From: Limonium bicolor
Lineage: Eukaryota; Streptophyta; Magnoliopsida; Caryophyllales; Plumbaginaceae
Assembly: GCA_023374045.1 (NCBI GenBank)
Contig: CM041776.1
Span: forward strand, 323,045,925 to 323,109,924
Length of the DNA: 64,000 nucleotides
Direction of reading: 5' to 3'
This document shows positions 9,819-21,102 of the stretch, piece by piece. The translations under genes and the position numbers were made by a program. How positions within the stretch are numbered: position 1 is the first letter of the stretch; each line of letters starts with the position of its first letter. The notes beneath the pieces are model-generated. The model saw only the letters and a program-made list of their open reading frames with translations. It was not told where the DNA came from and ran no database searches.

Positions 9819-9916
9819 ACCTCCTATTTTTAATATAAGTCATTTTGGAGATGTATCTGGTATGAAATCAGTCCAGATATATCTCCAAAATGACTAATAT
9901 TAAAAATAGGAGAGAG
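9819..9916. mobile_element. Stowaway-like MITE, near-perfect hairpin
   Basis: An approximately 95-bp palindrome. CTCCTATTTTTAATATAAG at the left pairs with the reverse complement ending in AAAAATAGGAG at the right, and the arms carry TCATTTTGGAGAT. It is bordered by TA-rich sequence, as expected for TA target duplication of Tc1/mariner-derived Stowaway MITEs with CTCC-type ends. Confidence 0.7.
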
Positions 9917-9961
9917 TATATATTATTGAGATTGATATAAATTTGTCTATGCAATTATAAA

Positions 9962-12316
9962 TGAAATACCAGTATATTTTGAGTTAGAGAATCCATAATA
10001 TTAATCAGTATGATTGGGTAAATGCTAGAATAGTTTGTTAATGAGTTACTTGAAATTAGTAACTACTAGTAGGCCTATGGAAGATTAAATAATTATTCTA
10101 CTTTCTCTTTTCCCTTCTCTAAATTAATCATACTTAAATATCATCCTTTTCCTTCTCCTAAATTAATTAATATTACTATCCCCGTCCTTACTGGTGTTAC
10201 AATGTCCTCCCGATTTTAAGAATTCAATTCTATTTTATCTCTTCCAAATTAACTACATGTTAAATAACTTCCTTTCTCTTCTCACGACTTATTTAACATC
10301 TTCATTCCAGTTTTCTACTGAGGTAACGATATTTCTTCTTATTTGAGTTAATAATTCAATCCTACTTTTATTTTTCCCGTTTCAAAATGAATATCTTTAT
10401 CTCTCCTTAAAGATATTCACACTCATCCTTATCTTTTCACAATGGATAAATCATTTTACTTTCCATCTATTTCAATGAACTATTTGATTTATTTTTTATT
10501 CCTTCCAAACCGATTAGGGATTTATTTCCTCTTCTAAAATTATTTACATTAATAATCTAATTAATATATTTTCTTTTCTTTCCTTATAATTATTACTACT
10601 TGAACCACGATCTCCAATACCATTCTGCATCTACAACACGACGCTTCTACGCTCTTCCTTCCCAAATACATAATTTCTCGTTCCTTCTTGATTTCTTGAA
10701 GTTCTTCCCTAGTGTCGGTTTAAAGATTAAGGAGGTATATTACATGGATAGAGTTCCAATTTAGACACCGAAATCGATGGCGAGCGCTTCCAGTGATAGT
10801 GTTGAATTGTCTTATTGAGTCACGTGAATAACCAGGTAAATTATGTGCTCATTTTTTTTTCGATTGTGTGAAATTGTGGTTATTGGAAAATGTTTTTGGA
10901 AACCTTGGTTGAGGATTCTAGATTGGGATTTAACTCCACGCGATGTGAATTTACGATTGAGGTTTATCAATGGATATTGGATTGTGCTTTTGGGAGTCTT
11001 TCACAGGATTAATTGCTTTGCCGATGGAGCCCATAGGTGCTCCATATTAATTGTTGGTACCATGTACCTTTATATATATATATTTACGCTATGAACAGCG
11101 AAACATAGTTAAGCTCTATGATCTACCCTATGGGCTGATGATTCATAGGGGGTGTGCACACTTAAGGACTTAGGGTGAGGTGGTGTTTGAAGGTCCCATA
11201 GGTGAATGTCCATATTTATGTTGTGGTTGATTCGTGTGGAAAGCTCCCTTGTTGTTCTTAACAATTTTACTTTGGTTGCTGGAAGAAGGATTTTTATTAC
11301 TGGCTTATATTTTCTCTCGTTGGATTGATTTATGAATGAAAAGAAATTTCAAAACGTATTTTACATAGTGAGGCAGGATTTACTTAGTTTAACTGATTTG
11401 TGCGATCCCTTCGTGTTTTGTATTTAGTATTCTGATTGCAGGTTCGGATTGCTGAAGTTGTGGCCGGGAATCACGCTATCACTTAGTCATTAGGGATATT
11501 GTTCTAGTAGTTGAGATACAATGTTTGTGTTATAACATTTTGGGTATTTTTTGGGTTATTTTAATTATAGCCTGAGCACTCAAAGCATTGAGTGTGGCGG
11601 TAGCACTCTAGATTCGAAGTATTTTCCGCTGTATTTTATGGTAACATTTACTACATTTTCTTATAAGGTATTCATAGTCTATTGGTCTTAAATTTTATAG
11701 TCATTTTATACTTTTTCTACCTCTATTTGCATTCTGAATTTCGCAACTTTGGACCTGTCCGAACGTTCATCCGGACATCCATGTTCTAACAGGCCCCGAG
11801 AGCATTTTTATTTTTAGAAACTGAGTGTGTCCGAACATCTTCCGAACTTGCATGTTCGGACATCATGCGAGGACGGGTCTGAACTGTAAGTCTCGGTATT
11901 GGTCCGAACATACATGTTCGGATCAATGTTCGGACGACGTACTTGGATTTTATCGGAACTTGTGTCCGAACTTACATGTTCGAACACATGTTCGGACGCA
12001 TGTTCGGACGTCTATATGTTTAACTCTCGACTTGTGTCCATCAATGTCCGGACATAAGTTCAGACGCTTTTACCTTCTGTTTCCAAACTCTCGACTTGTG
12101 TCCGAACATCAATGTACGGACACAATTTCGGACACTCGGGATTTCTCAATACGTTTCTTCTCGGCTTGTGTCTGAACATCAACGTCCGGACACAAGTTCG
12201 GACAAAGCTTCTTTTTTAGTTTTAGGACTCATTTGAAGTCCGTTTTCAATTCCGTTTGTGGCGTTATATTCATATCATCATTTTCTATCAAATGAAGCAC
12301 AATCCAGGGTGTTACA
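9962..12316 (+). mobile_element. Solo LTR (L), chromovirus-like Ty3 family
   Basis: It starts TGAAATACC and ends GGGTGTTACA. A perfect 5-bp target duplication, ATAAA, flanks it (9957-9961 and 12317-12321). At 2355 bp with no internal coding region it is a solo LTR left by LTR-LTR recombination. Its homologue in the opposite orientation is the LTR at 13432-20721. Shared blocks include the gene-like leader near 10620-10760, the segment at 11100-11200 and the segment at 11550-11600. Strand is inferred from termini shared with the LTR at 32820, whose orientation is set by a polypurine tract. Confidence 0.72.
11757..12204. repeat. Palindromic TGTCCGAAC/GTTCGGACA array 1
   Basis: About ten imperfect palindromes built from TGTCCGAAC(A/T)T and its complement, with spacers such as CGACTTG and TTT tracts. 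The last units repeat with a period of roughly 70-75 bp. The array lies inside solo LTR L. The open frames seen here arise because the motif contains no stop codon. Confidence 0.75.
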
Positions 12317-12321
12317 ATAAA

Positions 12322-13426
12322 GGTTATTTAATTTTTCTTAAACCCCATCCATTTCATCAATAATCATACCTCAAGAAGTTATGACAACTACTATTTGCAA
12401 TATGGTTTTCATGGGAGGTTTCTTAGTAGCATAAGAGTCTGCCAGCCATTCCTTGGCCATAAGACCCTATTTTCTCCATTGAAACACTTTAGTTGCTAGA
12501 GTAATGAACACCCATATAACTAACATGTTGCTTTTAAATTTCCAACCTACTCGATAAGATAGATTATCATAAGAGTATAAATGACTAATTAAGAAATACT
12601 ACTATTTAATCTCTCGGTGACAATCAACTTATAAGTGGTTAGTGTTGGATATGACAACTCAACGCTTTTGTCATAGCCCATTATCAATTTTACAAACAAT
12701 GCCAGTTGTGCATCCATGTGGCAGACTATGGGGCAATCTGCCTCTGCGTCTTGTCGATGCAAAAGAAACACCGCACTGCATACCTGCTTCATGAGCAACA
12801 TCTCCCTCCACTGGTTATCCATTGCCTGAATAAGCATCCCAATGTTACGTTCGCATGCCCTTCCCTACCAATATTGAGCAGAGTATAGAATGATCCTTCC
12901 CCATCCATGATGTAGGATCTGTTCACTCAGAGGAACCCATTGAGAAGTTTGGAAAATGGTGATCCCCGTTTTGATGACTATTATGGCATGAGGTTCCACC
13001 TGATGAAGCACCTTCTATGCTAGATTCCAACCCCAATAAATCTCCCATCGCATCTTTACAACCGCACCCCTAGTGTACCCCATGTCTTAGGTGTAAATAA
13101 AATCATCATGGATTGCCGATTTCTTGATTGAGCAAGCCTCACTCTTCAATAAGTCTTTTATATTCTCTATGAAGTGCTCCAGCTCTGGTCTTTGTTCCTA
13201 AACAACAATCAACCACGACTTCACCTGTACTTGTTCAATTCGATTTCCAATCGAGCCTTTGCTTGTCGTTATCTGTGGACATAGACTACCATGATGATCA
13301 CATCACCAATACCGTGTGTATCCAATGGATGAAAGCAGTATCATCCTGTTCAAGGTGGACGTCAAGCTCCATAAATCGGCTTCAATAGTGTGGTTACGCA
13401 TGCCGATTCCACTTGCAATAGTGTAA
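12322..13426. other. Spacer between the two opposed solo LTRs, unassigned
   Basis: About 1.1 kb with no recognised domain. Short open frames on both strands show no family signature. It may be old retroelement sequence. Confidence 0.4.
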
Positions 13427-13534
13427 CACCCTGATTTTGCCTTAAATGAAACTATACGAAAATACGAGTCTAATGGCACAAACGAATTCAAAAACGGACT
13501 TCAAACGAACCTTTAAACTGCAAAACAAGTCTTG

Positions 13535-13982
13535 TCTGAACTTGTGTCTAGACATTGACGTTCGGACACAAGTCGAGAATAAAGCATAGTGCGTGAACCA
13601 AACTGTCCAAACTTGTGTTCGGACATCAACGTTCGGACACAAGTCAAGAGTTAGAAAATTGGAAATTGAAAACGCCGAACTTGTGTCCGGACATTGATGT
13701 TTGGACACAAGTCAAGAGTTGAAGTATAAAGGTGTCCGAACATGTGTCCAAACATGTAAGTTCGGACACAAGTTCCGACAAAATTCTTTACGTGGTCCGT
13801 TCGTTGGTCCAAACTTATAAGTTCGGACATGAATCGAGACTTACAAGTTGGATTCGTCCTCACATGTTGTTCGAACATGTAAGTTCGGACAGATGTTCGG
13901 ACACACCCAGAATAGCGAAAAACAACAAATACTCTAGGGGCCTGTCCGAACATTGATGTCCGGATGGACGTTTGGACAGGTC
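13535..13982. repeat. Palindromic TGTCCGAAC/GTTCGGACA array 2
   Basis: An array of the same motif type as array 1, in the homologous place of the inverted LTR R. The units carry ACACAAGTC(A/G)AGA spacers on the opposite strand sense. Unit number and spacing differ from array 1. Confidence 0.75.
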
Positions 13983-15152
13983 CTGAAATACGAATTTAAG
14001 ATTGAAAACAGAGGTAGATAACAATAGATAATATCTAGAAACGAGAAGAAAAACCACGAAGTTGTAAATGCTTTATAATAGTGCAACATGTTACCATAAA
14101 CACAGTAGAATTTACCTCAAATCCAAGGTGCTACCACCACACCCAAACCTTTGGGTGCTTAGGCTAATTATCCAACAAAACAATCAAAACAAATGAGTAA
14201 ACTTTGTAATTTCAAAGTATGCGGAAGCTCTAATATTGTAATCCAACATAATATTCCATAACATTGTATCTCATACCGCTAAAACTCAGATTATTATCTC
14301 TAACGATTCCAAATTCTCCAGTCTACGTGGTAGCGCGTTCCAAATCCTCAATTCAGCAATTAGTACCCGCGATCAGAAAACAACATACAAAAACATGAAG
14401 GGAACACACAAATAAGTGAAACTGAGTAAATTTCATCTCATTGCGTAAATTATATTTTGAAATCTCCTTTGCAATCGGGTAAACCAAACATACAAAATCC
14501 ATAAACCAACATTCCAAATCCATTATCCAGCAATCAATATCCAGTAAAACAACTGGGGAGCATTCAATAAGAAACAACCACAAACAAAACCAAACAATCA
14601 CAAACGGACTGAATTACCATTCCACCTCACCCTAAGTCCTTAAGTGTGCATACCCCCTATGAAACAGCAGTCCCATAGATAGAGTAGATCGAAGAGCTTA
14701 ACTGTAGTCATTGTATGCAGCACAAATATATATAAATGTAATCAATTCATGGTCACGATCCAGAGTACCAACATGGTGAGTCAGGGAGCACCAAGAACTC
14801 CAACCTGGTGAATCAGGGAACACCAAGAACCCCAAAGCAATTAATTTCCAGTGAAGAGCTCCCAAAACCAAATCCAATTCCACTTTCCAAATACCACGAT
14901 CAATTCCTAACTCGCAAAATACAATTCCAATTTACCAAACCAACATTGGGGTTTCCAAAATACCGTTTGTAATAGAAATAAAATTCACGTCATCAAAACA
15001 ACCATGAGCACAAAATTTACTTGCTTATTCCCTTGACTAAAAAAGACAACTCAATCAAAAATCACTAGAAATGCTCGTCGTCGATATCGGTGTCTAGATT
15101 AATAATAACCCACAATCAGATCACGCCAACCTTAAACAAATAAAATGAAATC

Positions 15153-15577
15153 TGTTGAGAATAAGAATGTGGTGCAGTGCAGATAGAGAGAAAACTCGAG
15201 AAGGAAAGGAAAAACAAGAACACCACTCTTTATCCTGGTTCAGCCAAATCGGCCTACATCCAGACTGAGACAATCTTATTCCTTTTGCTGTGAAAGAATT
15301 ATACACACTAAACACAATCACTACTCAACTGAGAATATCGAAGAAGAATTCCCTCTCCCACTCCTCTCAGTTTCCCGTGTTTCCTCACTGTTATTATTCT
15401 GTACAAAGAATACTCTCAGTCCCGTGTTTCCCGTGTGTCTCCTTTTTTTCTCCCTTTTCTGTTCTGCACTCCTTTGTATATAAGAAACTAAGTGACTCCT
15501 TAAAACGATGTGCACTGAGTCAAGGGCAGTAAAGTAATAGCAGCTAACCTAGTTTAGTGTTGGATCAATATGTAACA
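15153..15577 (-). repeat. 3' LTR of the copia element
   Basis: A 425-bp LTR bounded by TG and CA. In element orientation it is directly preceded by the purine-rich tract at 15578-15591. Confidence 0.88.
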
Positions 15578-15591
15578 ATTCTCCTCCTTGA
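15578..15591 (-). promoter_or_regulatory. Polypurine tract of the copia element
   Basis: On the minus strand it reads CAAGGAGGAGAAT directly before the LTR. This is the expected plus-strand DNA primer site. Confidence 0.75.
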
Positions 15592-15638
15592 TCCAAACTA
15601 AAAACTGATAAGGAAAAAATTGTCTACAGCTATAGAAA

Positions 15639-18596
15639 TCAGATTTCTCTGATGTTGAGCAGCTCCAAACAGTGATTGAATTTGCTGCTTGGAACTGGTT
15701 TGGTTAGCATGTCAGCAGGGTTTTCCTCTGTCGAAATCTTTATGATTTTGATTTCTCCCAGATTAACAATGTGCCTAACAAAATGCATCTTAACGCTGAT
15801 GTGCTTGCATCTGTCATGGAACACTTGATGTTTTGTTAATTGGATGGCACTCTGGCTGTCACAATTCACTGATATACAGTCCTGAGTGTGACCGATTTCA
15901 GCCATTAAACCCTTTAGCCAAATAGCCTCCTTGACTGCTTCAGTTACTGCCATGTATTCTGATTCTGTGGTTGATAGAGCAACGATAGACTGTAAGGAGG
16001 ACTTCCAGCTTATTGCACCCCCACAGAGAGTAAACACATATCTAGTAAGATACTTTCTTGAATCTCTGCATCCAGCGAAATCTGCATCAACAAAACCTTC
16101 AATAAGAGTTTTCTTATTTTTGTTTCGCTGATATATTATTCCAGCGGACAGGGTTCCCTTTATGTATCGAAGAACCCATTTTACAGCTTGCTAGTGTTCC
16201 TTTCCTGGGTTTGACATGTACCTACTCACGACAGACATAGCATGAGCTAAGTCAGGTCTAGAGCAGATCATTGCATACATTATACTCCCAACTGCACTGG
16301 CATACGGTATTTTGTCCATTTGACATTTCTCTAGATGACTACCAGGAGTCTGCTCCTTTGATAGCTTAAAATGCTGAGCAAGAGGAGTAGAGACTTTCTT
16401 GGCATTTCTCATATCATATCTACTCATTACCTTTGATAGATAATTTTCCTGATGTAGACATAGGATTCCTTTTGATCTGTTCCTTGATATGTCAATACCC
16501 AGAATTCTCTTTGCAGGACCAAGATCCTTCATCTGAAATTGGGATTTCAGAATCTGTTTCATACTCTGTATCTCTTTGTGACTAGGACTGATCAGTAACA
16601 TGTCATCAACGTAGAGTAACAAATATATTGGGATCTCACTGTTTATTTTCAGATAGACACACCAGTCATATTCACTTCTCTTGAAACCTTGATTTATCAT
16701 AAAACTGTCAAACTTTAAGTACCATTGCCTTGGCGACTGTTTTAGTCCATACAAGGACTTCTTTAAGAGACATACCTTGTTTCTCCCTTGTTCAAACCCC
16801 TCTGGTTGTTTCATGAAAATGTTCTCTTCCAGTTCGCCATAAAGGAATGCTGTTTTGACATCTAACTGTTCCAGTTCCCAGTCAAACTGAGCTGTAAGCG
16901 CCAGGAAAGTTCTGATTGATCTGTGTTTAACAACTGGTGAGTAGATCTCTTCATAGTCTACTCCTTCCTCTTGAGTAAACCCCTTTGCTACGAGCCTTGC
17001 TTTAAACCTTGCTTCTTCAACACCAGGAATTCCCTCTTTCCTTTTGAAAATCCATTTTGATCCTATCAACTTCTGACCTGGTACAGCAGAAACAAGATCC
17101 CAGGTTTTATTCAGAGCTAATGAGTCCATCTCCTCCTGCATTGCTTTCCTCCAACATGATCTGTCCTTGCTGGATAGGGCTTCTTTTACTGTTACAGGTT
17201 CATTACACATTAGTTCAGCTGCAACAGATAGAGCAAAAGCTGTTACATCAGCTTGAGCAAATCTTTGAGGTGGTCTGATGTTGACTCTTCTTGTTCTATC
17301 TCTTGCTAACTGATAGTCATTTAAAATCTCCTCCTGCATTGCTTCACCTTGTGATTCCTGGGCTGTGTCCTCATTTCCAACTTGGTCTGAGACCTGGTTA
17401 TCTGACTGATCCAGTTGAGTTGGGATTTCCATTTCAATTTCAACTCTGCTGTTGACTGTATCAGTGGGATTCAAATCAGCTTCGATTTCTGAGATTTTTG
17501 GTTTGTTCAAGAAGTCTGTCTCCCTGAATGTTACATCCCTGCTTATGATGACACGCTTGAAACTTGGTTCAAGACACCACAGCTTGTAGCCCTTGATTCC
17601 AGGAGGATAGCCAATGAAGATACACTTGACAGCCCTTGGTTCCAGTTTGTCCTGCTTTATGTGAGCATAAGCAGTGCAGCCAAAAACTTTTAACCAACTG
17701 TAGTCGACACTGTGATCAGACCACATTTCCATAGGTGTCTTGAAATTTAGAGCTGATGAAGGACATCTATTAATGAGGTAGCAGGCTGTGGACACAGCTT
17801 CTCCCCAGAACGACTTTCGAAGCTTGGCATGGAAAAGCATGCATCTCACCCTCTCCAGTAAGGTTCTGTTAAACCTTTCTGCTAAACCATTTTGCTGAGG
17901 TGTTGAGACAACAGTGAGATGCCTGGAAATGCCATGTTCTTTACAGAACTGATTGAATTCCTTTGAACAGAACTCTAGACCATTATCAGTTCTTAACTTC
18001 TTAATCTTTCTGTTAGTTTGTGTTTCAGTTGTGACTTTCCAGTCCTTGAAACTCCTCAAGGCTTCACTTTTATGTTTCAGCAGATAAACCCACAGACGCC
18101 TAGAGTAGTCATCTACAAGGGTCAAGATATATCTGTTTCCTCCATGTGAACTTACCTTAGCTGGCCCCCACAGATCTGAGTGAATATAGTCCAATATTCC
18201 TTCTGTCCTATGGACAGCTGTAGTAAAGCTAGATCTAGTCTTTTTCCCCAAAACACAGTCTTCACAGAATTTCTGTTTCTTGAGTTCCTGATCTCCTAGA
18301 TAACCGCTTTTCCACAGGATTTGTATTCCCTTGTCACTCACGTGTCCAAGCCTGAAATGCCACAACATGCTCTGATCTTCACTAGCTTGATTAACAGCCG
18401 ATGAAGACCCTATAACAACACTGTTTCTTAAGAAGTACAGCCCATTTCTTCTAACTCCTGAAATGAACAACTGAGAGTCCTTGTACACTTTCAGTATCCC
18501 TGAATCTGATCTCCAGTTGTATCCTTGTTGTTCCAGTGTTCCTAGTGAGATTAGATTCCTTTTGAGTTCTGGAACATGTCTCACATCAGATAACAC
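15639..18596 (-). pseudogene. Copia pol: integrase, reverse transcriptase, RNase H, one nonsense codon
   Basis: In order from 18596 the frame shows the GAG-pre-integrase block (LWHFRLGHVS), the integrase zinc finger and core (DLWGPAKVSS, VDDYSRRLWVYLL, TDNGLEF, PQQNGLAERFNRT), then RT (KARLVAKGFTQEEGVDY, QLDVKTAFLYG, LLYVDDMLL). A TAG stop occurs near 16190, where the family has tryptophan after GKEH. The same frame continues beyond it with the RNase H blocks VDADFAG, STTESEYMA and NPADMLTK and ends at 15639. RT catalytic aspartates are present. The stop makes this copy non-autonomous unless it is read through. Confidence 0.88.
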
Positions 18597-19600
18597 CTTC
18601 TCACTGTTATTTTCTCCTCAAAATCTAACAGTTCCCTTTCCAACAACCTTGCAGGATTTTGTTTTCCCAGCAACTGAACCACCTCTCCACTTTCATAGGT
18701 TTCAAACCAATCTCTGTTTGGAGTCATATGGAAAGTACAAAACACTATCAAGAACCACCTCTTCTTGGGAATCTCCAGTGGCTATACTCAGCACTTCCCG
18801 CGCTTTCCATAACCTTCTTCTACAAAGCAAGCATCTGCTTGTGTGAATCTTTCCCAAAGTCACTTCTACTACGCTTTGGACAGTTCTTTTTCATTGACCA
18901 GTTTTTCATGACAGTGATCACTTATAAGGAAATCTTTGACTGACCTTATTCTTGGTGAATTCTTTTAGTCTTTCCTTTGTTGACCACCGTCTTCCAGCTT
19001 GATTTTCACATTCAGACTCTCTGCTGGAGCCTTTCCTCTCTGATTTACCATCTCTTTCTTTTGACTTCAAGGCAGCTTGCACTTCTTCTATCGTCAGAGA
19101 ATCCTTGGCATACTTCATGCCTCACAAACAATTTAGTAAGACTTGGCAACGCATTAAGGGCATGATTGCCTGATCTTCTTCATCAATCTTTGATCTCATA
19201 TTTGCCAGGATCATAATCAGAATGGTTGAGATTCATCGAGACTTTCTGACATGGATTTCTCTTCATGATTTTTTGAAATCATGCATTTTCCCTTTGAGAT
19301 AGCTTAGGCCAGAGTCTTGGTCATATAAAGGGATTCGAGCTTGAGCCAAATACCTGCGTCTGAGGTCTCTGTTGCCACCTGACGCAAGACTTTATCTCCA
19401 AGATGCAGACCACAGGTGCTGTATGCAAGATCCATGGCTTCCTTCTTTTCGGTTTCTGTCATCGTAGCTGTAATCCTTTTCTTCTCCCTCCAAAGCATAG
19501 CGACTTTCAGTTGAACAAGAACTGCTCTCATCCTCATCTTCCAAAGGGCGAAGTCCACCCTTTCCATCGAAGCGATCATGGTGATCTTCGTCTTCAACAT
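18597..19600 (-). pseudogene. Copia gag and protease region, frameshifted
   Basis: The gag begins at about 19600 on the minus strand and shows the FALWKMRMRAVLVQ block typical of plant copia gag. It stops after about 98 codons. A second gag piece (MKYAKDSLTIEEVQAAL) occupies 18918-19118. The remains of a CCHC zinc knuckle near 18860-18925 contain stops. The protease between this and the integrase is degenerate. Confidence 0.8.
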
Positions 19601-19607
19601 TGCGGAC

Positions 19608-19625
19608 CGCGCAGCTCTCTACCAA
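19608..19625 (-). promoter_or_regulatory. Primer-binding site of the copia element
   Basis: Directly inside the 5' LTR the minus strand reads TTGGTAGAGAGC, a variant of the TGGTATCAGAGC site that pairs with initiator tRNA-Met in plant copia elements. Confidence 0.7.
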
Positions 19626-20049
19626 TGTTGAGAATAAGAATGCGGTGCAGTGCAGATAGAGAGAAAACTCGAGAAGGAAAGGAAAAACAAGAACACCACT
19701 CTTTCCTGGTTCAGCAAATCGGCCTACATCCAGACTGGACAATCTTATTCCTTTTGCTGTGAAAGAATTATACACACTAAACACAATCACTACTCAACTG
19801 AGAATATCGAAGAAGAATTCCCTCTCTCACTCCTCTCAGTTTCCCGTGTGTTTCCTCACTGTTATTATTCTACAAAGAATACTCTCAGTCCCGTGTTTCC
19901 CGTGTGTCTCCTTTTTTTTCTTCCCCTTTTCTGTTCTGCACTCCTTTGTATATAAGAAACTAAGTGACTCCTTAAAACGATGTGCACTGAGTCAAGGGCA
20001 GTAAAGTAATAGCAGCTAACCTAGTTTAGTGTTGGATCAATATGTAACA
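19626..20049 (-). repeat. 5' LTR of the copia element
   Basis: A 424-bp LTR almost identical to 15153-15577, adjacent to the PBS. In element orientation it should hold the promoter. Confidence 0.88.
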
Positions 20050-20339
20050 AAATCCTATCTAAGTATTAGACCTTACCCTCCTTAATCCTTATACCAGCAC
20101 CAGGGAAGAACATCTACGAGATTGAGAAAGAGCGAGAATATTGTAATTGAGAAGAAGAGCGCAGAGCGTCGTGGTGAGGAGGAAGAGAGTGGGGAAATAA
20201 TGATTTAAATAGAATATAATTAGTATTGTAAGAAGGAAAAAAATTAAACAGTCAATATTGTAATGAAAGAAAATAAAGTGAGGGATAATTGATCGATCAT
20301 TCTGGAGAGGTTAGCTATAACCGTGAGTAAGTTTAGGAA

Positions 20340-20435
20340 GATATTTTTATATAAGGAGATAATATCTAAATGAATTATTAAGGAGATAATATCTAAAGGA
20401 ATTAATTATATAAAAAGATAATTTCTAAAGGAATT
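20340..20435. repeat. Short degenerate tandem repeat
   Basis: Three near copies of a unit containing GGAGATAATATCTAAA(G/T)GAATT. It lies within the right part of LTR R. Confidence 0.5.
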
Positions 20436-21102
20436 GATTTATGTATGGGTAATTAATATTTGAAAAGAGTAAGGGGAACGTTGTACCATCCGGAGAAGGT
20501 GAGATATTAATATTTAAATTATGTTGGAAAAGATAATATGAATTTATCGGAAAAAAGCACAAAATATATACGGTGATTAAATTAACTTCCCTGGGCTCAT
20601 ATAATATTACCAATCATTGGACTAATTTTGTAACTCTATAATCATTCCCAAATATTGATTAACTTCCTCATACCGACTATATATTATGTAATTCCTAACT
20701 TGGAAATTTACGGGTATTTCAATAGCCCATTGATATCTTCCTTTATAACTATTATGAAAGCCCACTGACAACATGCATGGTGAGGGTCAACACCGCCTTT
20801 GACTCCATCACCGGTATACCAAAAACCATGACACATTGTTCGTACCTCCTATAACTACCAATAAAAACCCGACAAAAGCAGCCATTTTTTCATAAGGCTC
20901 GTAGATAAAAAAAGATGGATCATGACTAAACTAGACCTAAAGATACCGTTCGATAGGGTACCTTATTAAATCACAGTAAAGCCAAAGAAACGAAAGTAAA
21001 TAAGCAACAAGAATGAGCCCATCAGAAAAACAACCATGGAAAGGTAGGAAAAGGAGAGGCAGCTGCCCTCGCTTAAGGAGATAAGGAAAGACCTTGGCTT
21101 TG

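Larger units (their letters stand above)
15153..20049 (-). mobile_element. Full-length Ty1/copia retrotransposon (Tork/Tnt1-like)
   Basis: Both LTRs are present (TGTTGAGAA...TATGTAACA, 425 and 424 bp), with a perfect 5-bp target duplication AAATC at 15148-15152 and 20050-20054. In element orientation the order is 5' LTR, PBS, gag, protease, integrase, RT, RNase H, polypurine tract, 3' LTR, which is the copia order. The two LTRs differ at only about ten places, mostly small indels, so the insertion is fairly recent. It is inserted in LTR R. The coding region is already inactivated by stops and frameshifts in gag and one stop in pol. Confidence 0.9.
13432..20721 (-). mobile_element. Solo LTR (R), inverted relative of LTR L, split by a copia element
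   Basis: It starts TGTAACACCC and ends GGGTATTTCA. Without the copia insertion (15153-20049 plus its duplication) it is about 2.39 kb, close to LTR L (2355 bp), to which it is homologous in reverse complement along its length. Homology resumes right of the copia, at 20055-20200. The flanks read ATAG on both sides (13428-13431, 20722-20725); AATAG on the left suggests one lost A. It is therefore probably also a solo LTR. Confidence 0.6.

Noticed and set aside
11825..12175. Long open frames over the palindromic arrays (also 13651-13956 and 52266-52765)
   Set aside because: They arise from repetition of a stop-free motif, appear on both strands, and have no domain.
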